Of a DNA stretch of 64,000 nt, positions 57,332 through 64,000 are shown piece after piece. The stretch's first letter is position 1. The number at the start of each line of letters is the position of its first letter. The DNA is from Roseiarcus sp963842835 (lineage in GTDB: Bacteria > Pseudomonadota > Alphaproteobacteria > Rhizobiales > Beijerinckiaceae). The notes beneath the pieces were generated by a model that saw nothing but the letters and a program-made list of their open reading frames with translations, was not told the origin of the DNA and made no database searches. The stretch spans positions 310,001-374,000 of the forward strand of contig CAWJIB010000007.1 in the NCBI GenBank assembly GCA_963842835.1, read 5' to 3'. The translations under genes were made by a program, and so were the position numbers.

Positions 57332-58336
57332 TCACTTCGCCTTCGGTAAGTCAGCCGAATATAGCACGCAGGTCTTGAAATCGGGGAACTGGCCCTTCGC
57401 CGGCGCGGTTTCCTTCGTGATCAGGCAAGGCTTCTTGTAGATCTGCCGCTCGTCGAAGGACTTGCCGTCGACCGCGTCCGCGACCGCCTGCACGGCCTGC
57501 ACGCCCATGCCGCGCACGTCATAGGCGATCGTCAGCCAGAGCGGCGAACCGTCGCGAATGAGGTCATAGGCGGCGTCGTTGCCGTCCATGCTGACGACGA
57601 ACGGCTTCTTCTCGACGTGAGACTGCTGCACGGCGCGCGCGGCGGCGACGCCGACCTCGTCCCAGCCCATCCAGATCGCTTTGACGTCCTTGTGGCCGGT
57701 CAGATAGTCCGTGACCTTGTTGAAGGTGTCGTCGACCTGTCCGGGCACCTTGATCTCCATCTCGGTGACCTTGATCTTCTTGTATTCGCTCATGACCGCG
57801 TGGAAGCCGGCGTCGCGCTCGGCGAGCGCGGGCAGCACCGTCCAGTTGAGCTTGAGCACTTCGCCCTCGCCGTTGATGCGCGCGGCGACCGCCGAGGCCG
57901 CGAACACGCCGTCGGCGACGTTGTTCGAGCCGATGTCGACGGTGATCCCGGGCACCATGCCGGAGAAGGTTGAGACGAAGGGAATCTTCGCCTTGCTCGC
58001 GTTGGCGATGACGCCGCCCATCTGATTGTTGTCGGAGGCGACGTTGATCAGCGCGTCGAAGCCGCGCGTGATGAAGGTGTTGGCCTGGTTGTTGGTCGCA
58101 ACCTGGTCGCCGTTGCCGTCATAGTTCTCGACGGTCCAGCCGCGTTCCTTAGCGGCCGCCGTGGCCAATTCGATCATCGAGTGGATGGTCGGCGAGGCCG
58201 CGTTGACCGAGAAGATCGCGACTTTCAAGGCGGTCTTCGATTTTTCCTGCGCCAGGGCGACGCCCCCGGCCATGGCGGTGGCGGCGAGCAGAGCGGCGGC
58301 GAAGGCGGTGTTTTTCATATTCATGATTGAAGGCAT
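57332..58336 (-). CDS. rbsB: Periplasmic sugar-binding protein of ABC importer (RbsB type)
   Basis: A 334-residue periplasmic-binding-protein-I-fold solute receptor. The signal peptide is MKNTAFAAALLAATAMAGGVALAQ, in the frame starting at 58336 with GGAGGGAC placed well upstream. LKVAIFSVNAASPTIHSMIELATAAAKERG (positions ~37-66) begins the first lobe; FDALINVASDNNQMGGVIANA and PFVVSMDGNDAAYDLIRDG are ligand-pocket regions. It is the first gene of the importer operon. The ligand may not be a simple sugar given the enzymes nearby. A 19-bp repeat lies ~235 bp upstream. Confidence 0.93.
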   Translation of the reverse strand: MPSIMNMKNTAFAAALLAATAMAGGVALAQEKSKTALKVAIFSVNAASPTIHSMIELATAAAKERGWTVENYDGNGDQVATNNQANTFITRGFDALINVASDNNQMGGVIANASKAKIPFVSTFSGMVPGITVDIGSNNVADGVFAASAVAARINGEGEVLKLNWTVLPALAERDAGFHAVMSEYKKIKVTEMEIKVPGQVDDTFNKVTDYLTGHKDVKAIWMGWDEVGVAAARAVQQSHVEKKPFVVSMDGNDAAYDLIRDGSPLWLTIAYDVRGMGVQAVQAVADAVDGKSFDERQIYKKPCLITKETAPAKGQFPDFKTCVLYSADLPKAK

Positions 58337-58570
58337 CAGTCCCTCCCGAGTTTGGACTTGTTACGAATGTTCGCGGGGAGCGGGTGAGGTTGATCGGCCG
58401 CGCGGAATGCGCACGTTCCGGCGCCGAGCCAAGGCGCGGATTCATGGGGGAATCTCCAACCCATCGTTCCCATGCGTTTCCTCCTCGCGACGCTGGCGAC
58501 GGCGCCGCGAATTTATTTTTCAGGAAGCGTAAGGCCGGTTCGCAAAATGGTCAACAGTTTTGGAGAACAT

Positions 58571-58589
58571 TTTTGTCATACAAGACCGT
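58571..58589. promoter_or_regulatory. Operator candidate, copy 1 of 19-bp repeat
   Basis: TTTTGTCATACAAGACCGT, containing the dyad TTGT-CAT-ACAA (58573-58583). It lies upstream of the importer operon and overlaps the stop codon of the ADH-like gene. An identical 19-mer occurs at 59700-59718. TTGT-N-ACAA dyads are typical of GntR-type repressors; no regulator gene is in view. Confidence 0.5.
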
Positions 58590-59619
58590 CGGCCAATTCC
58601 GGGGCCCCGGGGAAGCCCGACAGCACGAGCTTTCCCCGCGTCCGCCTGCTCTCGATCATCGCATGCGCGCGCCGCAGATGGGCCGCGTCGATCGGGCCGA
58701 CGATCTCGGTCATCGTGGTGCGCAGCGCCCCAGCGTCGACGAGCGCGGCGACCTCGTCGAGGATGCGGTGCTGCTCGATCCGATCGGGCGTCGCGAAGGC
58801 CGCGCGGGTGAACATGAATTCCCAGTGGATCGAAGCGCTCTTCGATTTGAAGGCCGAGAGGTCGAAGCCCTTGGTGTCATCGATCAATCCGAGATGGCCG
58901 AGCGGCGCAAGGATACGCGCGATCTCGGGCAGGTGGCGGTCGCTGGCGGTTAGGCCGAGCACGATGTCGACCTGGGCGAGCCCCAGCGCTTCGAGTTGCG
59001 GCCCCAACGGCTGGGAATGGTCGATTACGTGACGCGCCCCCATCTCGAGGCACCAAGCGCGCGTCGCCTCGCGCGAGGCGGTCGCCACCACGGTCAGCCC
59101 CGTCAGACGGCGCGCGAGCTGGATCGCGATCGAGCCGACCCCGCCGGCGCCGCCGACAATCAGCAGCGAGCGGCGATCCAACTCGGGTCCGCGCGCGACG
59201 CGGATGCGTTGAAACAGCAGTTCCCAAGCGGTGAGCGAGGTCAGCGGCAATGCTGCCGCTTTGGCGAAGCCGAGGCTGCGCGGCTTCCGCCCGACGAGCC
59301 GCTCGTCGACGAGATGGAACTCGGCGTTGGTCCCGGGCCGCCCGATGGCGCCGGCATAAAAGACTTCGTCGCCCGGCCGGAACAAAGTCGCCTCGCGGCC
59401 GGCTTCGACGACCACGCCCGCCGCGTCATAGCCGAGGATACGCGGGCGCCCGCCGGGATCGTCACGCGCGCGACGCTTGACGTCCACTGGATTCACGGAG
59501 ACCGCCCTGACTTCGACCAGAAGGTCCGATCCTGTCGGGACGGGACGATCCAGCGTAACATCGACGAGGGATTGCTCGTCGGCGATCGGCAGCGCCTGGA
59601 AGTGGGCGACGGCGCGCAT
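58576..59619 (-). CDS. Zinc-free MDR alcohol dehydrogenase/quinone oxidoreductase
   Basis: A 347-residue medium-chain dehydrogenase/reductase of the ZADH/quinone-reductase-like branch. The GroES-like N-domain has SVNPVDVKRRA and ILGYDAAGVVVEAG; the zinc-ligand Cys/His set is missing. A Rossmann domain follows with LIVGGAGGVGSIAIQLARRL (~150) and VVATASREATRAWCLEMGARHVIDH. The start at 59619 (MRAVAHFQALPI) matches the family; the upstream frame to 59727 crosses the regulatory repeat. The last codons overlap repeat copy 1. Divergent from the SDR gene, sharing a 137-bp promoter region that contains repeat copy 2. Confidence 0.88.
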   Translation of the reverse strand: MRAVAHFQALPIADEQSLVDVTLDRPVPTGSDLLVEVRAVSVNPVDVKRRARDDPGGRPRILGYDAAGVVVEAGREATLFRPGDEVFYAGAIGRPGTNAEFHLVDERLVGRKPRSLGFAKAAALPLTSLTAWELLFQRIRVARGPELDRRSLLIVGGAGGVGSIAIQLARRLTGLTVVATASREATRAWCLEMGARHVIDHSQPLGPQLEALGLAQVDIVLGLTASDRHLPEIARILAPLGHLGLIDDTKGFDLSAFKSKSASIHWEFMFTRAAFATPDRIEQHRILDEVAALVDAGALRTTMTEIVGPIDAAHLRRAHAMIESRRTRGKLVLSGFPGAPELADGLV

Positions 59620-59699
59620 GGATTCCTCCGCTAACGCACGCCCCAGGCGGCGGACCGCGCCGGCCGAGCCAAATGCCGTGCCGCTGGCGCCGGCGCATA

Positions 59700-59718
59700 T
59701 TTTGTCATACAAGACCGT
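59700..59718. promoter_or_regulatory. Operator candidate, copy 2 of 19-bp repeat
   Basis: The same TTTTGTCATACAAGACCGT as at 58571-58589, placed in the intergenic region between the divergent ADH-like (start 59619) and SDR (start 59757) genes. It could control both promoters. Confidence 0.55.
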
Positions 59719-59756
59719 AAGACACAATCGCGGCAGGGCGGCCGGCAGGGAGCGAA

Positions 59757-60458
59757 ATGGGGATGGCGGTTCTCATCACCGGCGGTACAAAGGGCATCGG
59801 CCTGGCGATCGCGAAGCGCTTCGCCAAGCCCGACGCCGACATCTTCCTGGCCTACCGCAGCGACGGTTTCGCGGCGGCCAAGGCCTCCGCCGAAATCGCC
59901 GCCCTCGGGGCCCGACCGCACGCGATAAAGGTCGACGTCAGCACGCCTGGGGGCGCGTGCGATCTGCTGGCGAAGGTCGCGGCGGTCGCCGACCGCCTCG
60001 ACCTGATCGTACATGGCGCGGTCAAAGTGCTCGTCGGGTCGGTCCTCGACGCCGATCCGCAGGCCTTCGCCGACGCGATCACGCTCAACGGCACATCGCT
60101 GGTTTTTCTGGTGCAGGCCGCGCGGCCGCTGCTCAAACGAGGCAGTAGCATCGTCTTTCTCTCCAGCCGCGGGAGCCGGCAGATCGTGCCGGCCTATGGC
60201 GCCATCGGCGCGGGCAAGGCCCTCGCGGAGGCTCTGGTGCGTTATCTCGCGCCCGAACTCGCGCCCCTCGGCGTGCGCATCAACTGCATCGCGCCGGGTA
60301 CGCTCGACACGGAGGCGGTGCGCGACCTCTTCGGCGAGCGGACCGACGCTTTCCTCGCGAGCGAAGCCGCGGGCAACCCGAGCGGGCGCAACATCACGCA
60401 CGACGACTACACCGGCCTCGTCGCCTTTCTCGCCGGCCCCGAGGCGTCGATGATTTAA
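59757..60458 (+). CDS. FabL-like short-chain dehydrogenase with in-frame TAA near its C-terminus
   Basis: An NAD(P)-dependent SDR, 233 residues to the first stop. VLITGGTKGIGLAIAKRFA (~5-23) is the cofactor loop. SSRGSRQIVPAYGAIGAGKALAEAL (positions ~136-160) has Tyr and Lys separated by six residues, as in FabI/FabL enoyl-ACP reductases, rather than YxxxK. The first stop is TAA at 60456-60458, right after ASMI. The same frame continues GQVIFVNGGQYIVA to TGA at 60501-60503, which is exactly the conserved end of this family. A CAA-to-TAA change would explain it. The protein is therefore either shortened by 15 residues or made by readthrough (248 residues). It starts a plus-strand unit with the next two genes. 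Confidence 0.85.
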   Translation: MGMAVLITGGTKGIGLAIAKRFAKPDADIFLAYRSDGFAAAKASAEIAALGARPHAIKVDVSTPGGACDLLAKVAAVADRLDLIVHGAVKVLVGSVLDADPQAFADAITLNGTSLVFLVQAARPLLKRGSSIVFLSSRGSRQIVPAYGAIGAGKALAEALVRYLAPELAPLGVRINCIAPGTLDTEAVRDLFGERTDAFLASEAAGNPSGRNITHDDYTGLVAFLAGPEASMI

Positions 60459-60523
60459 GGGCAGGTGATCTTCGTCAACGGCGGCCAGTACATCGTTGCC
60501 TGAAAACGCAAAGGGAGAACGAC

Positions 60524-61261
60524 TTGGGCAGCAGAGGACGACTCACTCTCGAAAAACTGGGTTATTCCATGCCCTCCGACGCGCCGGCCTTCCAGGCGCC
60601 GCCCTATCATTACCGCAACGCCCAGGCGATCGCGATCAAGTTCGAGACCGACCCGGAAGCTGCGCTCGAAGTACTGCCGGAGCCGCTGGAGCTGATCGAG
60701 CCCGCCTGCGCCAATCTCTCGTTCTACTGGTATCCCTTCACCACTTTCGGCCCCTATCACGAGGCGATCCTACGGCTCTACGCGCGCCATGACGGCAAGC
60801 CGCTGACCTATATCCAGCAGATCTTCGTCGACACCGAGCCGCCGATGCTCGCCGGCCGGGAGATCTGGGGCTATCCTAAGAAGCTCGCCAAGATCGGTTT
60901 CGAGCGCGACCGCGACATGATCGTGGGCACGCTGGAACGGCCCGCCGGCGTCAGGCTCGCGACCGTCATCGTGCGGCCCGAGCAGCCGGCGCAGCCCGGC
61001 GGCTCGAACGGGCCGACGACAGGGCTCCGGATCATTCCCTCCGCGGACCCATCGACGACGCGCCCGGCGCTCGCCGAACTCGTGGCGGCCAATTCGCAGC
61101 ACAAGATCCACGAATTGTGGGAGGGCGCCGGCTCGATCTCGTTCCCGGATCACTCGGCGCTAGACCCGGTCGATCGCTTCCCGATTCGGCGGATTCTGAA
61201 GGCGACCTACACCGAATACGATATTCTGCTGCCCGCCGGGCGGATGATCGCGCGGCTCTGA
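60524..61261 (+). CDS. Acetoacetate decarboxylase family protein
   Basis: A 245-residue protein of the ADC family, whose members decarboxylate acetoacetate or act as aldolase/dehydratases through a Schiff-base Lys. The catalytic region GREIWGYPKKLAKIGF (~108-123) has the paired Lys residues. AIAKFE-like AIAIKFETDPEAALEVLPEPL (~positions 28-48) opens the domain and NLSFYWYPFTTFGPYHEAIL precedes the active site. The start is TTG at 60524, with AAGGGAGA 5 nt upstream; no ATG fits before the conserved block. It lies 20 bp after the extended SDR frame and 17 bp before the phosphatase-like gene, so it is operonic. Confidence 0.9.
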   Translation: MGSRGRLTLEKLGYSMPSDAPAFQAPPYHYRNAQAIAIKFETDPEAALEVLPEPLELIEPACANLSFYWYPFTTFGPYHEAILRLYARHDGKPLTYIQQIFVDTEPPMLAGREIWGYPKKLAKIGFERDRDMIVGTLERPAGVRLATVIVRPEQPAQPGGSNGPTTGLRIIPSADPSTTRPALAELVAANSQHKIHELWEGAGSISFPDHSALDPVDRFPIRRILKATYTEYDILLPAGRMIARL

Positions 61262-61278
61262 GCAACGAGGACGCAGCT

Positions 61279-62046
61279 TTGACATCGCAACCCCGGCGCC
61301 GCCTCGACTTCGCGGGCGCGGTGAATTTTCGCGACCTCGGCGGCTACCCTGCGGAGAGCGGGCGGCGGACGCGTTGGCGGCGACTTTATCGCGCCGACAG
61401 CCTCGCCGACCTCACGGACGCGGACCTCACGCGGCTGAGCGAACTCGGACTGCGCGCGCTGATCGATTACCGCACCACCCCCGAGCGGATCGCCAAGCCC
61501 GACCGGCTGCCCGAAGGCGCCGAGATCAAGCGCGTCGAACTCGGCTTCCTGCCCGCCGGCACGCTGGAAATGCTTGCGTTGGTCATGTCGGGCGAAATCG
61601 ATCCGCCGGAGATCGAGCGGCGGGTGATCGGGCAATATCGCCTGTTCGGCGTCGATCACATCGAGGAATACCGCCGCACATTCGAACTCGCCGTCGATCC
61701 CGAGAACTATCCGCTGCTGTTGCATTGCACGAGCGGTAAGGACCGCACCGGCTTCGGCTCCGCGCTGCTGCTCCTGGCGATCGGAACGCCGCGCGAGACC
61801 GTGCTCACCGATTACGACCTCACCAACGCCTACCGGCGCGACGTTTCGCATCTGTTCGGGCCGAACACTTCGCGCGCGGCGATCGACCTGCTGTTATCCG
61901 CACAGCCGAAATATCTCGAGGCGGCGCTCGACGAGATCGACCGCGCGCATGGCTCGTTCGACGCCTATCTCGAACGCGCGCTTGGCGTCGACAATTCCGC
62001 GCGGGCGCGGCTCGCCGAATTGCTGACGGAGCCGGAGGGCGGCTAG
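61279..62046 (+). CDS. Tyrosine phosphatase-like protein (Y_phosphatase3 family)
   Basis: A 255-residue protein with the PTP P-loop HCTSGKDRTGFGSALLLLAIG (~156-176), the HCxxGKDRTG variant with catalytic Cys and Arg. The N-terminal GAVNFRDLGGYPAESGRRTRW (~12-32) is the family signature, and ALIDYRTTPERI (~65) supplies the acid loop. Bacterial members act on phosphotyrosine or phosphoinositides; the substrate here is unknown. The start is TTG at 61279 after AACGAGGA; the longer frame upstream overlaps the ADC-like gene and is not used. Its place in a catabolic operon is unusual. Confidence 0.87.
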   Translation: MTSQPRRRLDFAGAVNFRDLGGYPAESGRRTRWRRLYRADSLADLTDADLTRLSELGLRALIDYRTTPERIAKPDRLPEGAEIKRVELGFLPAGTLEMLALVMSGEIDPPEIERRVIGQYRLFGVDHIEEYRRTFELAVDPENYPLLLHCTSGKDRTGFGSALLLLAIGTPRETVLTDYDLTNAYRRDVSHLFGPNTSRAAIDLLLSAQPKYLEAALDEIDRAHGSFDAYLERALGVDNSARARLAELLTEPEGG

Positions 62047-62099
62047 GGCGCGGAAGCCGCGGCCGACCCTTCGGGATGAAACCTCCGCCCTTTCCATCT

Positions 62100-62120
62100 T
62101 GGCCGGGCTTGTCCCGGCCA
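62100..62120. repeat. REP-like palindrome
   Basis: TGGCCGGG-CTTGT-CCCGGCCA is a perfect 8-bp hairpin with a 5-base loop, followed by TGACGAACGG. The GGCCGGGCTTGTCCCGGCC core is a widespread intergenic repeat in Rhizobiales genomes. It lies between convergent genes and may also help terminate transcription. Confidence 0.75.
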
Positions 62121-62226
62121 TGACGAACGGCGGCGTAAAAAAGACGCCATCCGAGAGTTTGTTTCTCTTTAGCGAAGCGAAGCAACGACGGCGGGCCATT
62201 CCTTCACGATGAAGCCCGCCAGTCCC

Positions 62227-63024
62227 TCACGCCCCCTTGAATGCCCTGTCGAGGTAGTGCCGGAACGAGGCCGCCGTCAGGTCCATCTGCATCGGCGTGA
62301 TCGAGACGGCGCGCTGGTCGATCGCCTCGAGATCGGTTCCCGCTTCGAGATCGCCGTTCTGGTAGGTCAGCTTAATCCAGTAATAGGGGAAGTCGCGCTC
62401 GTCGACGCGACGCACCGGCTTGAACGAGCCGGGCAACCGACGCCCTTGCGTCGTCACGCGCACGCCGGTCACCGCGTCGGCGGGCGCATCGGGGAAATTG
62501 ACGTTGACGAAGCTGCCGGGTTCCCAGTCGCAGGCGAGCAGGCGTTCGAGCACCGGCGGCGCGTAATGGCGCGCGGTCTCCCAATGCACCGTGCCGCCGA
62601 TGATGAACACCTGGCTCAGCGCGATCGAGCGGATGCCGAGCAGCGCGCCTTCCATTGCGGCGGCGGCGGTGCCGGAATAGGTCATGTCCTCGGCGAGATT
62701 GGCGCCGCGATTGATCCCCGACAGCAACACGGTCGGCGGCTTGCCGCCCATGAGTTCGTAAATTGCGAGCAGCGCGCAATCGGTCGGCGTGCCCTTCACC
62801 GCATAGTGCCGCTCGTCGATCTTGCGCACGCGGACCGGGATCGTCATCGAGATCGAATGCGAGAAGCCGGATTTCTCCTCGTCTGGCGCGACCACCCACA
62901 CATCGTCGGTGAATTGCCGCGCGAGTTCCTCGAGCAGCTTGATGCCGGGCGCCTCCACACCGTCGTCGTTGACGATGAGGACGCGATGCGCGCTCAAATC
63001 GCGCGGCGGCGCCAGTGCCGACAT
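62227..63024 (-). CDS. surE: 5'/3'-nucleotidase SurE
   Basis: A 265-residue metal-dependent phosphatase acting on nucleoside monophosphates and short polyphosphates. It shows the SurE landmarks RVLIVNDDGVEAPGIKLL (~16-33, metal Asp pair), EEKSGFSHSIS (~55), VKGTPTDCALLAIYEL (~85) and VLLSGINRGANLAEDMTYSGT (~105-125). Start 63024 has AAGGGGGG closely upstream; the frame upstream to 63114 is not family-like. In most alphaproteobacteria surE sits near serS and pcm; here it lies inside a putative catabolic region, pointing away from the thiolase gene. Confidence 0.94.
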   Translation of the reverse strand: MSALAPPRDLSAHRVLIVNDDGVEAPGIKLLEELARQFTDDVWVVAPDEEKSGFSHSISMTIPVRVRKIDERHYAVKGTPTDCALLAIYELMGGKPPTVLLSGINRGANLAEDMTYSGTAAAAMEGALLGIRSIALSQVFIIGGTVHWETARHYAPPVLERLLACDWEPGSFVNVNFPDAPADAVTGVRVTTQGRRLPGSFKPVRRVDERDFPYYWIKLTYQNGDLEAGTDLEAIDQRAVSITPMQMDLTAASFRHYLDRAFKGA

Positions 63025-63151
63025 TTCCAACCCCCCTTTTTCTTGCACGCCCGGACCGCGATCGGCGGTCTTGCCGGCTTGATGGCCGCACCAATTTGCC
63101 AGAGTATCGTACAATTATGTAAGACAAAAGCGAATCCAAGGGGAGGCGACT

Positions 63152-64000
63152 TTGCGCGAGACCTTCATCGTCGGCGTCGGCATGACGCCGTTCGGCCGCT
63201 TTCCCGACGTCTCGCTCGCCAGCCTGGCGGCACGCGCCGCCCGGGAGACGCTGGAAGACGCCGGCGCGGGGCCGTCGGCGGTGCAGGCGATTCTGTTCGC
63301 CAACGCGACCCAGGGCGCCTTGGAGGGCCAGCACGGCATTCGCGGTCAGGCAGCGCTCGACGGCTGCGGCTTCGCCAATGCGCCGGTGATCAATGTCGAG
63401 AACGCCTGCGCCTCGGCTTCAACCGCGCTCAATCTCGCCGATACGCTCGTTGGCTCCGGGGCCTATGAATGCGTGCTCGCGATCGGCGCGGAGAAGATGG
63501 TCATGCCCGACCCGGCCAAAAGCATGGCCGCGTTCGAGGGAAGCTGGGACCTTTCGCGACGCGAACGCACGATCGAGGAACTGGTCGCGATGGGGCGCGG
63601 CATGAAGCTGCCGCCCGAGGCCGCCGCGGAGACGCCGCACAGCGTGTTCATGGACGTCTACGCGGCGTTCTGCCGCCACCACATGGCGCGATTCGGCACG
63701 ACGCAGCGGCAGATGGCCGCGGTAAGCGCGAAGAACCACACCCAGTCGGTGGAGAACCCGCGCTCGCAATACCGGCGTGCGTACACGACCGAAGAAGTTC
63801 TTGCCGCGCGCCCGATCGTCTGGCCGCTGACGCTGCCGATGTGCAGCCCGATCAGCGACGGCGCCGCCGCGGCGCTGGTCGCCTCGCGCGAAGTCGTGCA
63901 GAAACTCCGGCAGGGGGCGAGGGCGGTAAAAATCCGCGCCAGCGTGCTGATGTCGGGCGATCATCGCGACCCAGACCGGCTGGAGGATCATGTCGCGCGC
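63152..64000 (+). CDS. Thiolase family protein (3' end beyond window)
   Basis: The first 283 codons of a thiolase-superfamily protein, starting at TTG 63152 with AAGGGGAGG 6 nt upstream. Translation gives FIVGVGMTPFGRFPDVSLASLA, then VINVENACASASTALNLAD (~85-103, active-site Cys), ECVLAIGAEKM and SPISDGAAAALVAS. The pattern is that of SCP-x/lipid-transfer-type thiolases rather than FadA. Such proteins are common in steroid, terpenoid and side-chain catabolism. It is divergent from surE over 127 bp. The His and second Cys motifs are outside the window. Confidence 0.88.
   Translation, partial: MRETFIVGVGMTPFGRFPDVSLASLAARAARETLEDAGAGPSAVQAILFANATQGALEGQHGIRGQAALDGCGFANAPVINVENACASASTALNLADTLVGSGAYECVLAIGAEKMVMPDPAKSMAAFEGSWDLSRRERTIEELVAMGRGMKLPPEAAAETPHSVFMDVYAAFCRHHMARFGTTQRQMAAVSAKNHTQSVENPRSQYRRAYTTEEVLAARPIVWPLTLPMCSPISDGAAAALVASREVVQKLRQGARAVKIRASVLMSGDHRDPDRLEDHVAR

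Noticed and set aside
63101..63130. Third copy of the 19-bp operator in the surE/thiolase intergenic region
   Set aside because: TCGTACAATTATGTAAGACAA shares only scattered bases with the repeat and has a different dyad (TACA-N4-TGTA); too weak to group with the two exact copies.

Overview
The window is GC-rich DNA from an alphaproteobacterium, most likely of the Hyphomicrobiales (Rhizobiales). The evidence is the PBP1A - AmiC - RNase E gene order, an RNase E with a long acidic insertion and an Arg-rich tail, a 2854-residue cyclic beta-1,2-glucan synthase (NdvB/ChvB type), groESL under a CIRCE element, and a Rhizobiales-type REP-like hairpin. The species cannot be fixed from the sequence alone.

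Layout. 1-5.9 kb: housekeeping envelope/RNA genes (5'-partial-in-window PBP1A, amidase, rne). 5.9-14.8 kb: a radical SAM/SPASM gene, then a divergently arranged surface-sugar locus. Its minus arm holds two methyltransferase-like proteins, a DegT aminotransferase and a GT2. Its plus arm holds glucose-1-phosphate cytidylyltransferase, CDP-glucose 4,6-dehydratase, a sugar C-methyltransferase and a 3,5-epimerase. 14.8-18.3 kb: purine catabolism (allantoate amidohydrolase and a PuuD-type urate oxidase carrying its own cytochrome c), divergent from a LysR gene. 18.4-20.4 kb: PPK2 and an AT-richer methyltransferase gene.

20.4-29.6 kb is the most distinctive region. Two gene remnants (a 5'-truncated isoprenylcysteine methyltransferase-like gene and a stub of a hydrogenase maturation protease) and an FNR/FixK-like box precede a [NiFe] hydrogenase operon. 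The operon encodes a Tat-exported small subunit with a non-canonical proximal-cluster motif, the large subunit, a b-type cytochrome, a maturation protease, a cytochrome c lipoprotein, and a 523-residue fusion of five c-type heme motifs to a cytochrome-b membrane domain. A Coq10/RatA-like protein, a double DUF2892-like membrane protein and a MenA/UbiA prenyltransferase follow. Together these suggest periplasmic H2 oxidation feeding a quinone and/or cytochrome chain.

30.6-45 kb: small conserved hypotheticals, a transglutaminase-like protein, the giant glucan synthase, groEL/groES and a cold-shock gene with a clear terminator. 45-47.4 kb: a scrambled zone with an integrase remnant and a sulfotransferase gene. 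47.4-54.3 kb: a fatty-acid/acyl-CoA catabolic operon on the minus strand (FadB-like, thiolase, two acyl-CoA dehydrogenases).

54.7-64 kb: a ribose/xylose-type ABC importer next to an unusual set of enzymes (zinc-free ADH/quinone reductase, FabL-like SDR with an in-frame TAA near its end, acetoacetate decarboxylase-like protein, tyrosine phosphatase-like protein, SurE, thiolase). An identical 19-bp sequence containing TTGT-N3-ACAA lies on both sides of the ADH gene, suggesting one local regulon. The pathway it serves is not recognised. No tRNA, rRNA or CRISPR array was found.
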